From: Paeniglutamicibacter antarcticus
GTDB lineage: Bacteria; Actinomycetota; Actinomycetes; Actinomycetales; Micrococcaceae
DNA: 64,000 nt
NCBI RefSeq assembly: GCF_900010755.1
Contig: NZ_CZJT01000081.1
Location: 124,001 to 188,000, forward strand
Direction: 5' to 3'
The notes beneath the pieces were generated by a model that worked only from the letters and a program-made list of their open reading frames with translations, was not told the origin of the DNA and did no database searches. The translations under genes and the position numbers were made by a program. Shown here piece after piece: positions 16,511-26,454 of this stretch (position 1 is its first letter; every line of letters starts with the position of its first letter).

Positions 16511-17806
16511 ATGTCTAAGAATGCCTCGACGCCCAAATCCTCGGATAAGACGTTAGCAACGTCTTCCGAGCAGCGCCCCTCAGTCCCCCGTGAAATCCGC
16601 GTATTGATCGCGGCAGCCTTTGTCATTGCCTTGGGATTCGGTCTCATTGCACCGATCCTTCCCCAATTTGCCACGAGCTTTAATGTCGGGGCCGCGGCCG
16701 CCAGCGTCATTGTCAGCATCTTTGCTTTCACGCGGTTGATCTTTGCCCCCCTCAGCGGCAAGTTGACTGATCGTCTCGGGGAGCCCGCCGTCTACGTCAC
16801 CGGAGTGTTGGTGGTTGCTGCGTCCACGATCCTGTGCGGATTCGCCCAGGACTACACCCAGTTGCTGATCTTCCGCGGGTTGGGCGGACTTGGCTCAACC
16901 ATGTTCACGGTCTCGGCCATGGCCTTGGTTGCACGCCTATCCCCCAAGGAAATCCGTGGACGCATCGCCGGCCTGTATGCCGGGGCGTTCCTGTTGGGCA
17001 ATGTCGCCGGCCCGGTCATGGGTTCGCTGATGGCCAGCATGGGCTTCAGGATCCCGTTCTTCATCTACGGTGGTTCGCTGATTGTGGCCGCAGCCATTGT
17101 CTTCTTCTCGCTATCCGGCTCACGTGGTGCAGGAAAGAACGAAGCCAAGAAGCCTGCGGCCGACATTGAGCGGATCGAACTTTCAGAGGCCTGGAGCTAC
17201 AGGACTTTTCGGGCGGCGTTGGTCTCCGGGTTCACCAACGGTTGGATGGCTTTCGGTGTTCGCATGTCGCTGGTGCCGCTCTTTGCCGTGGCAACCTTCG
17301 GGACCCATGGGACCCTGATTGCAGGATTGGCCCTGGCGATCTTTGCTGTTGGCAACGGCACTGCGCTGTTAGTGGCCGGAAAGCTCACCGACACCTACGG
17401 GCGCCGCATGCCGATTCTTGTGGGGCTAAGCATCGCGTCACTGGCTACAGCATCTATTGGGTGGGTCGAAAACATCCCGTTGTTCATAGTCTTATCAATC
17501 GTGGCAGGCATGGGCACCGGGCTGATGGGACCGGCCCAGCAGGCGTCGATCGCCGATGTGGTGGGCCAAGGGCGCAACGGCGGCAAGGTGCTGGCCACCT
17601 TCCAAATGGCCACCGACTTCGGCTCGATTATCGGCCCGATCCTTGCCGGCGTTGTCGCGGACCAGGTTGGCTACGGGTGGGCCTTCAGCTTGACCGGCGC
17701 GCTAGGAATCTTCGGCGTTGTGGCGTGGATTCCCGTGAAGGAACACCTGACGCGAAAGGCTAAAGACGATGTACCTGAACCTGGGGTTAAGGGTTCCCAA
17801 GCGTAA
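16511..17806 (+). CDS. Major facilitator superfamily transporter
   Basis: This is a 431-residue membrane carrier with about twelve hydrophobic segments. The loop between segments 2 and 3 holds the MFS motif as GKLTDRLGEPAVY, and a related GKLTDTYGRRMP follows in the second half. It resembles drug:H+ antiporter-1 exporters; the substrate is unknown. The first 28 residues are hydrophilic (Ser, Lys, Glu). The ATG at 16511 was preferred over a start at 16463 inside the ftsY reading frame, because the promoter-like pair just upstream would exclude the latter. It is divergent from ftsY and convergent with the glycerophosphotransferase-family gene. Confidence 0.88.
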   Translation: MSKNASTPKSSDKTLATSSEQRPSVPREIRVLIAAAFVIALGFGLIAPILPQFATSFNVGAAAASVIVSIFAFTRLIFAPLSGKLTDRLGEPAVYVTGVLVVAASTILCGFAQDYTQLLIFRGLGGLGSTMFTVSAMALVARLSPKEIRGRIAGLYAGAFLLGNVAGPVMGSLMASMGFRIPFFIYGGSLIVAAAIVFFSLSGSRGAGKNEAKKPAADIERIELSEAWSYRTFRAALVSGFTNGWMAFGVRMSLVPLFAVATFGTHGTLIAGLALAIFAVGNGTALLVAGKLTDTYGRRMPILVGLSIASLATASIGWVENIPLFIVLSIVAGMGTGLMGPAQQASIADVVGQGRNGGKVLATFQMATDFGSIIGPILAGVVADQVGYGWAFSLTGALGIFGVVAWIPVKEHLTRKAKDDVPEPGVKGSQA

Positions 17807-17862
17807 ACAGCCTTCGGTAGGAATATCACCGCCAGGGCACATGCCTTAACGCCTGCATCGCC

Positions 17863-17923
17863 GCTTGCGCAGTGCGAGGCGCAAGCAGTCGGTGGTGCGC
17901 CGGATCTATGGCACACCACCGAC
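17863..17923. terminator. Two hairpins between convergent genes
   Basis: Two inverted repeats lie between the MFS gene and the convergent gene at 17968. The first pairs GCTTGCGC (17863-17870) with GCGCAAGC (17879-17886). The second pairs 17888-17900 with 17911-17923, a 13-bp stem with one mismatch. Neither has a T-run, but place and strength suit termination from both sides. Confidence 0.5.
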
Positions 17924-17967
17924 GCCGGTTCAAGCGGGGATCTCTTGCCAGAGATTCCCGCCATGGC

Positions 17968-19236
17968 CTATGTGGTTGGCGTAGCCTTCGTTGCGATGGA
18001 TGCGGCACCATACGCAACGAGCTTCTCTTGGCGCTCCGTGATCAGTGACGTGAGTGCACTGATGAAACTCTCAGTTGACTCGCCCACTGAGCGATCACCG
18101 AAATAGAATGAGCGCATCTTCATACGTGCTTCAGTGCCACTCGCATCATCAAGCCACTCCCGGAGATTTGGCACGATATTCTTGGCCGTCTCGCGGTCAA
18201 TGATTGGGCTACACCGACTGACAGGAACTTCGCGGTTCAGGTTCTCCAAGTTGTTTCTACGGTCGGTCAAGATTAGCGGCTTGTCCGGATGCAGGTAAAG
18301 GAAGTCCAAACCCACACTCGAAACGTCCGTGATCAGCGCATCGACGTCTTCAAACAGTGCGAGGATGTTTTCCTTGTGCGCCACAACGTGCTTTGATCCC
18401 GTGACTGAAGTTTCCTTGAGCAATTCAAGAATGGCCTCGTGAGCTTCAACGATTTTGGGCTTCGTTGAGGTGAGGATTCGGGGATGGGGCTTGTAGATGA
18501 TCCGAGTGTCCTGAAGTTTGCTGAGCGCATCAACAATGCTCACTCCGTAGTGGTCCATCGAGGTGTAGTTGTTGGCTTCGTTTTCGCCCTCCCACGTCGG
18601 GGCATACATCACGGTACGACTTTCAAGAGGTGCCAACGGTGATGGGAAATCACAATCCAGTTGAGGCCGGCCGACAGAAATTAACTTATCGAGATCAAAG
18701 TCGACAAGCACTTGCCGGTGGCGCTCAACGGCAGCTGGCCCTGCGACAAATACCTTGTCGTAGGCCTTCGCCTGGTTAGAGACCATCGAAAGTTTGTCGC
18801 TCTCGCCGTGGTTGATGTGAACATGCACGATCCGTGGCGAGCTCAGCGATTGAAAGTTCTGTACCCCGTTGTTTACATATAGGCAGACCTTGAAGTCGGA
18901 GTTGTCGTACAACTTCACCAAATCATCGAGGAACCGCACGTACATTTTTGGCAAAGACGTAAGTTCGCGGAAGTGACGCATGGTTGGAACCGAACGGAAG
19001 ACTAAAACCACTGGGTGCGTTTTATGCAGCTTCTCAAGCACTGGAAGCCACTGTTCGAGCTGGTATGACTTGCTCTGGACGTCGCTGAAATAGACAACAA
19101 CCTCACCGGTAATGCCGATGCTGTCGATTTCATGGTTTGTATCCATTCCTGGTGCAAGACCGAGCCAATTTCTTACTTTCTGGGCCGGAGGGGACTTGCT
19201 TGCAGAAATGACTTGTTGCTTGAGCCAGTCTTTCAC
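17968..19236 (-). CDS. CDP-glycerol glycerophosphotransferase family protein (HGES type)
   Basis: The 422-residue protein resembles the catalytic part of TagB/TagF enzymes, which transfer glycerol phosphate from CDP-glycerol during teichoic acid synthesis. Seen motifs are HGESDK at 143-148 (where TagF has an HG motif with the catalytic His), YAPTWEGE at 211-218, KPHPR near 250 and a segment with DALITDVSSVGLDFLY, matching the TagF DYSS region. It is clearly paralogous to the gene at 28087-29262, sharing YVNN, HGES, SNQ-KAYD and GRPQLD. The start is GTG with AGGT 8 bases upstream. It lies 158 bases after the glycosyltransferase at 19395 on the same strand. Whether it primes, extends or modifies a polymer cannot be told. 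Confidence 0.8.
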   Translation of the reverse strand: MKDWLKQQVISASKSPPAQKVRNWLGLAPGMDTNHEIDSIGITGEVVVYFSDVQSKSYQLEQWLPVLEKLHKTHPVVLVFRSVPTMRHFRELTSLPKMYVRFLDDLVKLYDNSDFKVCLYVNNGVQNFQSLSSPRIVHVHINHGESDKLSMVSNQAKAYDKVFVAGPAAVERHRQVLVDFDLDKLISVGRPQLDCDFPSPLAPLESRTVMYAPTWEGENEANNYTSMDHYGVSIVDALSKLQDTRIIYKPHPRILTSTKPKIVEAHEAILELLKETSVTGSKHVVAHKENILALFEDVDALITDVSSVGLDFLYLHPDKPLILTDRRNNLENLNREVPVSRCSPIIDRETAKNIVPNLREWLDDASGTEARMKMRSFYFGDRSVGESTESFISALTSLITERQEKLVAYGAASIATKATPTT

Positions 19237-19394
19237 CCGTAATACCTACTTCTAGTTGCGCTTATGCCTAGTGCATCGTGCAGTTGTTAATAATATCAAT
19301 TGAGTCTGGCCCCAAGATGGCAGGGCCGGCACATACGAGCATCTTGCATTGATCCGTGGTGCCAGCAGATCAGTTCCATCAAGAGGAAGAGAAA

Positions 19395-20801
19395 TCAGCC
19401 GTGAATGGGCATCAAGCTGAAGTTCTCGTTCTGTGTCGCGTAAGGGCGCATTGATCCGCTGGTGGAATAAGTCGTCTGGCCGGAGCAAGGCAACCTATAT
19501 CGCTTTCCTTGAATCGCTCCTTGGCTTGGCCTGATGTAGAAATCCAGAACCTTGGCGCCTGCGGGGATGCCGCTCATGATTCCGTCAAATACTCCGTCGG
19601 TTATCCGAAGCGTCGTCTCGGCAATGGACGTTGCGGTTTGCCCGCGGAACACGGCGGATATGTGAACGGAATCTACATTGCTCGCACCCGCGATGCCTCG
19701 AAGTTCCAACGTCCCGTCACGGTACCCGGCAGCGTTCAAGTAGTGCGGTTGATCGAATCCAGATTCAACTTCATTGAGTTCAAGAAGACCCTGCCTGTCC
19801 TTGGCTCGAACCAGTTCGGTTTTGCGGTGCCTGATATCTTCGAGGTTTTTGGAAAGTTCGACGGGGATAAACTCACTGACAAACTTAGAGTGTGCCTCGA
19901 TCCAGGCATCCTTGGTCTGGTCTCGGTAGCGTTTGAATCTGGCCGGGCCATATATCTTGAGCCCCTTGCGCGACCACAAGGCAAGGGTCATCTCGGATGC
20001 CAACTTTTCATTGGGCGCGTTGGTTCGAATGATTTCGGAAATCGAAGCAATCGATGCAGTGTATTCGTGCGGAACCAGCCCTTGGCTGCTGATATTCATC
20101 TTGTTGTCTCGCGCGCGCAGGTTGTAATAGGCATCATCTGCATTGATTCCGATGCGTTTTGCTAGGAGATAGCAGGAGACCATGAACATGCCGTCTTCCA
20201 GTCGGACCTTTTCTTCAGGAAAACGCAGCTTGTTTTTCACAATAAGTTCACGTGAGACCAGTTTTTGCGGAGTCAGGGTCTTGATTGCCTGCAGAGGGCT
20301 GATTGACGGAAGCGTCCGTGCATACTCGTTGCCGAACACCAGCCGGCCACCGGAGCCAACAACCTTGGGCAGGACCACATCAACCTTGTGCTTCAAAGCA
20401 AATTCCACGAGCTCGCGGAGGGCGTTCGGAGCCAGAAAATCGTCACTGTCAGCGAAGAACACAAATTTGCCGCTGCTCATATCCAGTGCCACGTTGCGGG
20501 GTTTTCCCGGCCATCCGCTGTTCTCCTGATGGACCACCCGGATATTCTTGTGCTTTGCTGCATACTCATCAAGAATTTTGCCGCTGGAGTCAGTCGATCC
20601 ATCATCGACGGCAATGACCTCAAAGTTCTCCGCCGGCAGGTCCTGGGCGATCAAACTGTCAAGAAGTTCATGCAGGTATTCTTCTGTGTTGTACACAGGA
20701 ATGATGACGCTCACGGCAAGACCCTTGACCTTCATGGGCCTACGGGCGAGGTTTCGCGAAACAAAACGCGAGGCCCGGTTCAGGAAATTCTGCATGGCCA
20801 A
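19395..20801 (-). CDS. Family 2 glycosyltransferase
   Basis: The N-terminal part (about residues 28-250) is a GT2 GT-A fold: VSVIIPVYNTEEYL, then VDDGSTDSS, the metal-binding FADSDDFL and an acidic RLEDGMF segment that may carry the catalytic Asp. The remaining 210 residues are an alpha-helical stretch and a beta-rich tail, similar in layout to teichoic acid glycosyltransferases such as TarS or TarP, though I cannot claim that identity. The TTG at 20801 has GAGGG 8 bases upstream; an ATG two codons later is the alternative. It sits downstream of smc with a 114-base gap and upstream of a glycerophosphotransferase-family gene, so it likely acts on a wall polymer. Confidence 0.8.
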   Translation of the reverse strand: MAMQNFLNRASRFVSRNLARRPMKVKGLAVSVIIPVYNTEEYLHELLDSLIAQDLPAENFEVIAVDDGSTDSSGKILDEYAAKHKNIRVVHQENSGWPGKPRNVALDMSSGKFVFFADSDDFLAPNALRELVEFALKHKVDVVLPKVVGSGGRLVFGNEYARTLPSISPLQAIKTLTPQKLVSRELIVKNKLRFPEEKVRLEDGMFMVSCYLLAKRIGINADDAYYNLRARDNKMNISSQGLVPHEYTASIASISEIIRTNAPNEKLASEMTLALWSRKGLKIYGPARFKRYRDQTKDAWIEAHSKFVSEFIPVELSKNLEDIRHRKTELVRAKDRQGLLELNEVESGFDQPHYLNAAGYRDGTLELRGIAGASNVDSVHISAVFRGQTATSIAETTLRITDGVFDGIMSGIPAGAKVLDFYIRPSQGAIQGKRYRLPCSGQTTYSTSGSMRPYATQNENFSLMPIHG

Positions 20802-20915
20802 TAGGGGTCCCTCGAAGTTTGACTGGCGGATCGTATGCTCCGCACTAACGGATCTTGACTATCAACACTAATCGATGGGTTGAGCAGAATCCCGCCGAGC
20901 ATCCGGGCCCCCGGC

Positions 20916-23900
20916 TTAGGGCCGGTTCGACGACGCCAAAGGCTGCCCTTCACCGCTGGAAGCTTCTTTGCGTTCAATGCGCTGGCTAATGACCTTCGAA
21001 ACGCCGTCTCCCTGCATAGTCACGCCGTACAACGCATCGGCGACTTCCATGGTTCGTTTCTGGTGCGTGATCACGATCAGTTGGCTCGATTCGCGCAGTT
21101 CCTCAAAGATGGTCACCAATCGCCCCAAATTGCTGTCATCCAGGGCTGCTTCCACCTCATCCATGACGTAGAAGGGCGAGGGTCTTGCCTTGAAAATGGC
21201 AACGAGGAACGCGACAGCAGTCAGCGAACGTTCACCACCGGAAAGCAAGGAAAGGCGTTTGATCTTCTTGCCAGCGGGGCGTGCCTCAACCTCGATGCCA
21301 GTAGTGAGCATGTTTTCCGGGTCGGTCAGTACGAGCCTGCCCTCGCCGCCCGGGAACAGCCGCCCGAATACCCGCTGAAATTGGCTGGCTGTTTCTTCAT
21401 AGGCTTCGGTGAAGACCAGCTCAACCCTCTCATCAACATCCTTGATGATTTCCTGCAGGTCCTTGCGGCTTTTCTTGAGGTCTTCCAACTGGGACGTAAG
21501 GAACTTGTGGCGTTCCTCAAGGGCGGCAAATTCCTCAAGCGCCAAGGGGTTCACGCGTCCCAGCGCACCCAAATCCCGTTCGGCCAGTTTCAACCGCTTT
21601 TCCTGGGCAACCCTGTCGAACGGAACGCCCTCGGGAATAGGTAAACCTTCCCCATCCACTTCCAGGCGCAGCTCCGCCCATTTGTCAGTGCTCTCCGGAG
21701 CCTGCGGCACCAAAAGGTGTGGCCCGAAGTGCTCCACCAGGTGCTCGTGGGTCATGCCCAGCTCCTCGAGGCTCCTGTTTTCAAGGACTTCGATGCGCAT
21801 CCGCTGTTCCGTCCGGGCCATTTCGTCCCGGTGTACCAAGTTGGTGATTTCGGCAAGTTCCGAAGCCGTCTTGTCCACGGCTGTCCGCACCACACCCAGT
21901 TGCGCTTCGAGTTCTTCGCGGCGACCTTGCAGGTGCGCCCGTTGCCGGTCGGCGAGTTCCACCGATACATCAAGGAACCCGGTGATTTGTGCAGCCTTGC
22001 TGCCGACTTCACGCGCCGCGGTGGCTTGTTCCCGGCGGATACCGGCCAGCCGCTGCGCTTCCGCGCGCGATGTACGCTCGGCCGCTGCGGCACGGAGCAA
22101 CGATTCAATTCGCCCTTTGAGTCCGCCGGCGCGTTCCTCGGCCCCACGCAGCGCCAGGCGTGCGTCGAGCTCCTTTTGGCGCGTTTGCGTGGCCACCGCG
22201 GCAAGCTGTTCGCGCTGGTCCGCTACGGGCTGCTCCACGCCGGTGGTTTCGCTGGCCGCCACGAGCCGCTCGTTGAGTTCTTCCAGTTTCTCCTGCTCGA
22301 CCTCTAGCTTTTCCCCGGCGGCGGCAATCTGCAGTTCAAGGCGGTCACGCTCACCTTGGCCTTGGCGAAGCAGGGACCCTAAGTGGGCCATCCGCTGGGC
22401 CACCGCAGAAATCTTGGCATCCGAATCATGCAGGTGATCCAGTGCCTTTTCGGCCGCATCTTCGGCACTCAATAATTCGGCCGTGAGGTCCGAGGCTTCA
22501 ATCCGAAGCCCCTGAAGCAGGGCCTTGGCCTCGGCGAGTTCGGATTCGGTCTGGGCGATCGCCGCGTTTTGTTCGATCAACGACGGCGCAGCGGAACTTC
22601 CGCCGCTGGATGTGCCGTTGCTCAGCACGTCTCCCCCGCGCGTCACAGCGCGCTTAGCCGGATCCAGCTTCAAGAGTTCGTGGGCCTGCGCAAGGTCCTC
22701 GACAATGACAGTGTTGCAAAGTAGCTGTGCCAGGGCACCAGATAAGGAATCGGGGGCGGAGATGGCCTCGATGGCAGGCCTTCCAAGGGCAGGCACTTGG
22801 CCGCCGGTTTCCGGGGTCGCAGAACCTGCGGTCAGCAGGTGTACGCGGCCGCCGGCAGATTCCCTGAGTCCGGTAAGGATCCCGAGCGCGTGTTCGAGTT
22901 CTTGGACGGCCAAGGCTTCGGAGACCGGCCCCAGTGCAGCGGCCACTGCCGTTTCAAACCCGGACTCGACGTGAACGAATTCCGAAACCCTGCCCAACAG
23001 GCCGGCAGGTTGATCCGCCAAGAGGTTGGCCGAAGCATCTTTCCTCTCGGCCCCCATGTTCAAGGCTTCAAGGCGGCCGTTCAACGAACTCAGCCGGGTG
23101 ACAAGTTCGTGCTCACGGCTTCTCAGGGTCGCCATGGCCGCGAGGAGTGCCTCGTGCTTGGCGGCTGCATGGCCGTGCGCGGTGTCAAGGTCTTCCTCGC
23201 CGTCCTGGACACTTGCCGCTTCCTGTTCAAGGGCGGCAAATTCCTGTGACGTAGATTCGCGACGGGTCGCCCAACCACTGAGGGATTCATGAAGGCGGCC
23301 CAATTCTCCTTCGGTCGCCTCGACCCGGCTGCGGGCGGCACCTGCCTGTCCCGCGAGTCTGGCAATGCCTTCGCGGCGATCCGCGGCCATTTGCAGCTGC
23401 CGGGTTAATCGCTGTTGCTCTGCGTGTGCCGCGTCTTCGGCTTCGGCGCGTGCCTCGAGTGCTTCGTCAAGTAGCTCGCGACGCATTTCCAGGTTCTCTT
23501 CGAGCTCCTCGAGTTCCTCGCGTAGCCGTGCGGCCTGGGATTCCAGACGCTCGGGATCACGGCCAGGGTCAAAGGACGGTGTATCTGCGCCCAACAACCG
23601 GGACCGCTCCCCCGCAATCGCGCCCAAGGACCTGAATCGTTCCCGCATGGAGGTCAGCCCGAACCAGAGGTCACGGGCTTGGTTCAGCTCCGGTGTTGCC
23701 TGCGCGGCTGCAGCTTCGAGCCGTGCCAGCTCGGCTCTTGATTCTTCCAAACGGAACTTTGCGCCCTGCTGGCGGGCACGTTCGGTTGCCTCCTCGGCAA
23801 GGTCTTTGTCCAATGCGCTTCGAAGCGATACCAAATCGTCTGCCATGAGCCGGGATTTGGCGTCGCGTACCTCGTGTTGGACGCTTTGGGCACGCCGGGC

Positions 23901-24533
23901 TACTTTTGCTTGTTTGCCCAAGGGCGTGAGCTGGCGCCTGATTTCGCTGGTGAGGTCCTCGAGCCGGTTCAGGTTTCCCTGCATGGCGTCGAGTTTCCTG
24001 ACGGTTTTTTCCCTGCGCCGCCGGTGTTTGAGGACCCCTGCGGCTTCCTCGATGAAGCCTCGTCGATCATCCGGGGTTGCGTGCAGGATCCGGTCCAGTT
24101 GGCCTTGGCCGACAATGACGTGCATTTCCCGGCCGAGCCCGGAATCCGAGAGCAACTCCTGGATGTCCAGGAGCCTGCAGGAATTGCCGTTGATGGCGTA
24201 CTCTGAACCGCCCGCGCGGAAGAGCGTGCGGGAGATTGTCACTTCGGCATAGTCGATGGGCAGTGCGCCATCTGCATTGTCGATGGTCAGCGACACGTGG
24301 GCACGGCCCAGCGGCGCCCGGCCCGACGTACCGGCAAAAATCACGTCTTCCATTTTGCCGCCGCGCAGGGTCTTGACGCCCTGTTCACCCATGACCCATG
24401 CCAAGGCATCCACAACGTTGGATTTTCCCGAACCATTGGGGCCGACAACGGCCGTGACACCCGGTTCGAATTCGAAGGTCGTTGCCGAGGCAAACGACTT
24501 GAACCCACGAACTGTGAGTGTTTTCAAATGCAC
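20916..24533 (-). CDS. smc: Chromosome segregation protein SMC
   Basis: SMC forms a ring-like ATPase dimer that, with ScpA and ScpB, organises and separates chromosomes. The 1205-residue protein has the N-terminal Walker A GPNGSGKSN near residue 33, long coiled coils (about 170-500 and 670-1010), a hinge (about 500-660) and a C-terminal head with the signature LSLLSGGERSLTAV and Walker B FYVMDEVEAALDD. The length is normal. A 20-residue tail rich in Glu and Ser follows the last motif. The scpAB genes are not in this window. A serine hydrolase gene on the other strand separates it from mutM, which normally precedes it. Confidence 0.98.
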   Translation of the reverse strand: MHLKTLTVRGFKSFASATTFEFEPGVTAVVGPNGSGKSNVVDALAWVMGEQGVKTLRGGKMEDVIFAGTSGRAPLGRAHVSLTIDNADGALPIDYAEVTISRTLFRAGGSEYAINGNSCRLLDIQELLSDSGLGREMHVIVGQGQLDRILHATPDDRRGFIEEAAGVLKHRRRREKTVRKLDAMQGNLNRLEDLTSEIRRQLTPLGKQAKVARRAQSVQHEVRDAKSRLMADDLVSLRSALDKDLAEEATERARQQGAKFRLEESRAELARLEAAAAQATPELNQARDLWFGLTSMRERFRSLGAIAGERSRLLGADTPSFDPGRDPERLESQAARLREELEELEENLEMRRELLDEALEARAEAEDAAHAEQQRLTRQLQMAADRREGIARLAGQAGAARSRVEATEGELGRLHESLSGWATRRESTSQEFAALEQEAASVQDGEEDLDTAHGHAAAKHEALLAAMATLRSREHELVTRLSSLNGRLEALNMGAERKDASANLLADQPAGLLGRVSEFVHVESGFETAVAAALGPVSEALAVQELEHALGILTGLRESAGGRVHLLTAGSATPETGGQVPALGRPAIEAISAPDSLSGALAQLLCNTVIVEDLAQAHELLKLDPAKRAVTRGGDVLSNGTSSGGSSAAPSLIEQNAAIAQTESELAEAKALLQGLRIEASDLTAELLSAEDAAEKALDHLHDSDAKISAVAQRMAHLGSLLRQGQGERDRLELQIAAAGEKLEVEQEKLEELNERLVAASETTGVEQPVADQREQLAAVATQTRQKELDARLALRGAEERAGGLKGRIESLLRAAAAERTSRAEAQRLAGIRREQATAAREVGSKAAQITGFLDVSVELADRQRAHLQGRREELEAQLGVVRTAVDKTASELAEITNLVHRDEMARTEQRMRIEVLENRSLEELGMTHEHLVEHFGPHLLVPQAPESTDKWAELRLEVDGEGLPIPEGVPFDRVAQEKRLKLAERDLGALGRVNPLALEEFAALEERHKFLTSQLEDLKKSRKDLQEIIKDVDERVELVFTEAYEETASQFQRVFGRLFPGGEGRLVLTDPENMLTTGIEVEARPAGKKIKRLSLLSGGERSLTAVAFLVAIFKARPSPFYVMDEVEAALDDSNLGRLVTIFEELRESSQLIVITHQKRTMEVADALYGVTMQGDGVSKVISQRIERKEASSGEGQPLASSNRP

Positions 24534-24672
24534 GTGAGGGCGTCCTACGTTCTAGGTGGCTAAAGTGGTCAGGGAAGTCAGCTTCTATAGTATCGGCCTA
24601 TGCGCCGACTTCCGGGCTGTGCCGCTGGTGCACCCGGGCGATTCCGGTAGTAACCCCAAGGAGAAAAGTTCC

Positions 24673-25491
24673 ATGCAGAGCCTCATGACCATTGATTCGT
24701 GGCCTTCAGCCCATGCCACGGCGGCAGTGGTAGACAAGAACGGCTCCTTGGTTGGATCCCACGGGGATCTCAACCGCCCCTATGCGCTGGCTTCTGTGAC
24801 CAAGCTCCTGAGCGCCTACGCATTCTTGGTGGCCATCGAGGAAGGTGCCTTCGAGTTGGATACCCCGGCCGGCCCGGAAGGATCCACTGTCAAGCACCTG
24901 CTGGCCCACACCTCCGGATATGACTTTGCCGAAAAAACAGTTCGGTTTGTTCCAGGAGCCCGCCGTTTGTATTCGAATGTAGGTTTTGAAGTCCTGGCCG
25001 AGACTTTGGAAACTGCCACCGGGATGACATTTTCCGAGTACCTCACCGAGGCCGTGCTGAACCCCTTGGGTATGGATTCAACCAGCGTGAACGGCAGCGC
25101 TGCCGCCGATGGGGTTTCCACCGCAGCCGACCTACTGAAGTTCGCCGCGGAGCTCCAGAACCCGCGGCTCTTGGCAGCAGAAACCCACTTCGCAGCAACC
25201 CATGTCGTCTTCCCCGATTTGGCTGGAATCCTGCCGGGTTACGGACGGCAAAAAAACAATACGTGGGGTCTTGGCATCGAGATTCGATCAGAAAAAAACC
25301 CACACTGGACCGGGTCGCTGAATTCGCCTGCCACCTTCGGCCATTTCGGCCAGGCCGGAACGTTCCTGTGGGTTGATCCCGTGCTCGGCGCCGCTTGCGT
25401 GACGCTCACCGACAAGCCGTTCGGGCCGTGGGCCGTGGAATCGTGGGCACCGTTTAACGACCAAGTGGTCACCGAGTTGCGTGCACGTTAG
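24673..25491 (+). CDS. Serine hydrolase, class C beta-lactamase family
   Basis: The 272-residue protein has the penicillin-binding/class C beta-lactamase fold: the S-x-x-K nucleophile motif as ASVTKLL, the Y-x-N motif as YSNVGFE, and an H-x-G motif as HFGQAG near the C-terminus. Such proteins include esterases, D-aminopeptidases and D,D-carboxypeptidases; the substrate here is unknown. There is no signal peptide, so it is probably cytoplasmic. The ATG at 24673 has AAGGAG 10 bases before it; a frame open from 24556 is not supported. It is inserted on the plus strand between mutM and smc, a place it also holds in other Micrococcaceae as far as I recall. Confidence 0.85.
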   Translation: MQSLMTIDSWPSAHATAAVVDKNGSLVGSHGDLNRPYALASVTKLLSAYAFLVAIEEGAFELDTPAGPEGSTVKHLLAHTSGYDFAEKTVRFVPGARRLYSNVGFEVLAETLETATGMTFSEYLTEAVLNPLGMDSTSVNGSAAADGVSTAADLLKFAAELQNPRLLAAETHFAATHVVFPDLAGILPGYGRQKNNTWGLGIEIRSEKNPHWTGSLNSPATFGHFGQAGTFLWVDPVLGAACVTLTDKPFGPWAVESWAPFNDQVVTELRAR

Positions 25492-25500
25492 ACCGCCGAC

Positions 25501-25535
25501 GTACAGCCGGGAACCGCGATGTTCCCTGTCTGTAC
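25501..25535. terminator. Hairpin between serine hydrolase and mutM
   Basis: GTACAG (25501-25506) and GGAAC (25510-25514) pair with GTTCC (25521-25525) and CTGTAC (25530-25535), with a small internal loop. The hairpin lies between two convergent stops and touches the mutM stop codon. Confidence 0.5.
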
Positions 25536-26452
25536 TAGCGGGGTTTACGTTGGCACCGCGGGCAACTATACGAAGACCGGCCCATGAACGCATCGCGTCG
25601 GATCACTGACTCGATGCCTGCGGCTTCACAGCGGTAACAAGGCTTGCCTTCGCGGCCGTAGGCGTTCAGCGACCTGTCGAAGTAGCCGGAGGCGCCGTTG
25701 ACGTTGACGTAGAGGGCGTCAAAGCTGGTCCCGCCAGCTTCCAGGGCGCGACCCATGACATCCACCAGCGCTGTATGGAGACGCTCAACGTCCGGGCGCC
25801 TGATGGTAGCTGTTGATCGCAATCCGTGGAGTTTTGCCGCCCAGAGCGCTTCGTCGGCATAGATGTTGCCCACGCCGGCAATGACTTCCTGGTCAAGGAT
25901 TGCGCGCTTGAGCTGCGTATTGCGTTTGCGCAAGGCCATGTAAAGAGATTCCGGTGTGGACACGGGGTCCAAGACATCACGGGCAATGTGCGCGGCGGCT
26001 TCGGGCAGCCAAGAAATTTCCGATCCCATGCCACCGGGCAGGTGATCGTGCGTGGGCACCAAAGGCGAGAGGAACATCCCGCCGAAAATACGCTGGTCAA
26101 TGAATCGCAATTCACGTGGCTTGCCGGCTTCGGGTGAAAGCCCCAAACGGACTTTGAGATGCTTCTCATCTGGTTCGATGGATTCTTCAACCAGCAATTG
26201 CCCGCTCATGCCTAGATGGCCCACCAACGCGGTTGGCTGACGTGGGCCATCTAGGAGCAACCACAGGAACTTTCCGCGGCGCACGGCGGCGCTGACGACC
26301 GAGCCGGATAGTCGCTGCTCAAAGTCGGAGGTACCTGCACTATGGCGGCGGATCGATCGCGGATCCAGTACCTGGACCGATTCAATGCTCCGCCCGACAA
26401 CCCAATCGGCAAGCCCACGCCGAACCACCTCGACTTCAGGCAATTCGGGCAT
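25535..26452 (-). CDS. mutM: Formamidopyrimidine-DNA glycosylase
   Basis: MutM (Fpg) removes oxidised purines such as 8-oxoguanine and cuts the abasic site. The 305-residue protein begins PELPEVE after Met, giving the catalytic N-terminal Pro and Glu, has the conserved Lys in RRGKFLW, and ends in a zinc finger C-x2-C-x16-C-x2-C (CYRC ... CPRC) that holds the DNA-binding Arg and Asp. The start lies two bases after the rnc stop, so it is the last gene of the yceD-rpmF-rnc-mutM run. Confidence 0.97.
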   Translation of the reverse strand: MPELPEVEVVRRGLADWVVGRSIESVQVLDPRSIRRHSAGTSDFEQRLSGSVVSAAVRRGKFLWLLLDGPRQPTALVGHLGMSGQLLVEESIEPDEKHLKVRLGLSPEAGKPRELRFIDQRIFGGMFLSPLVPTHDHLPGGMGSEISWLPEAAAHIARDVLDPVSTPESLYMALRKRNTQLKRAILDQEVIAGVGNIYADEALWAAKLHGLRSTATIRRPDVERLHTALVDVMGRALEAGGTSFDALYVNVNGASGYFDRSLNAYGREGKPCYRCEAAGIESVIRRDAFMGRSSYSCPRCQRKPR

Positions 26453-26454
26453 GG

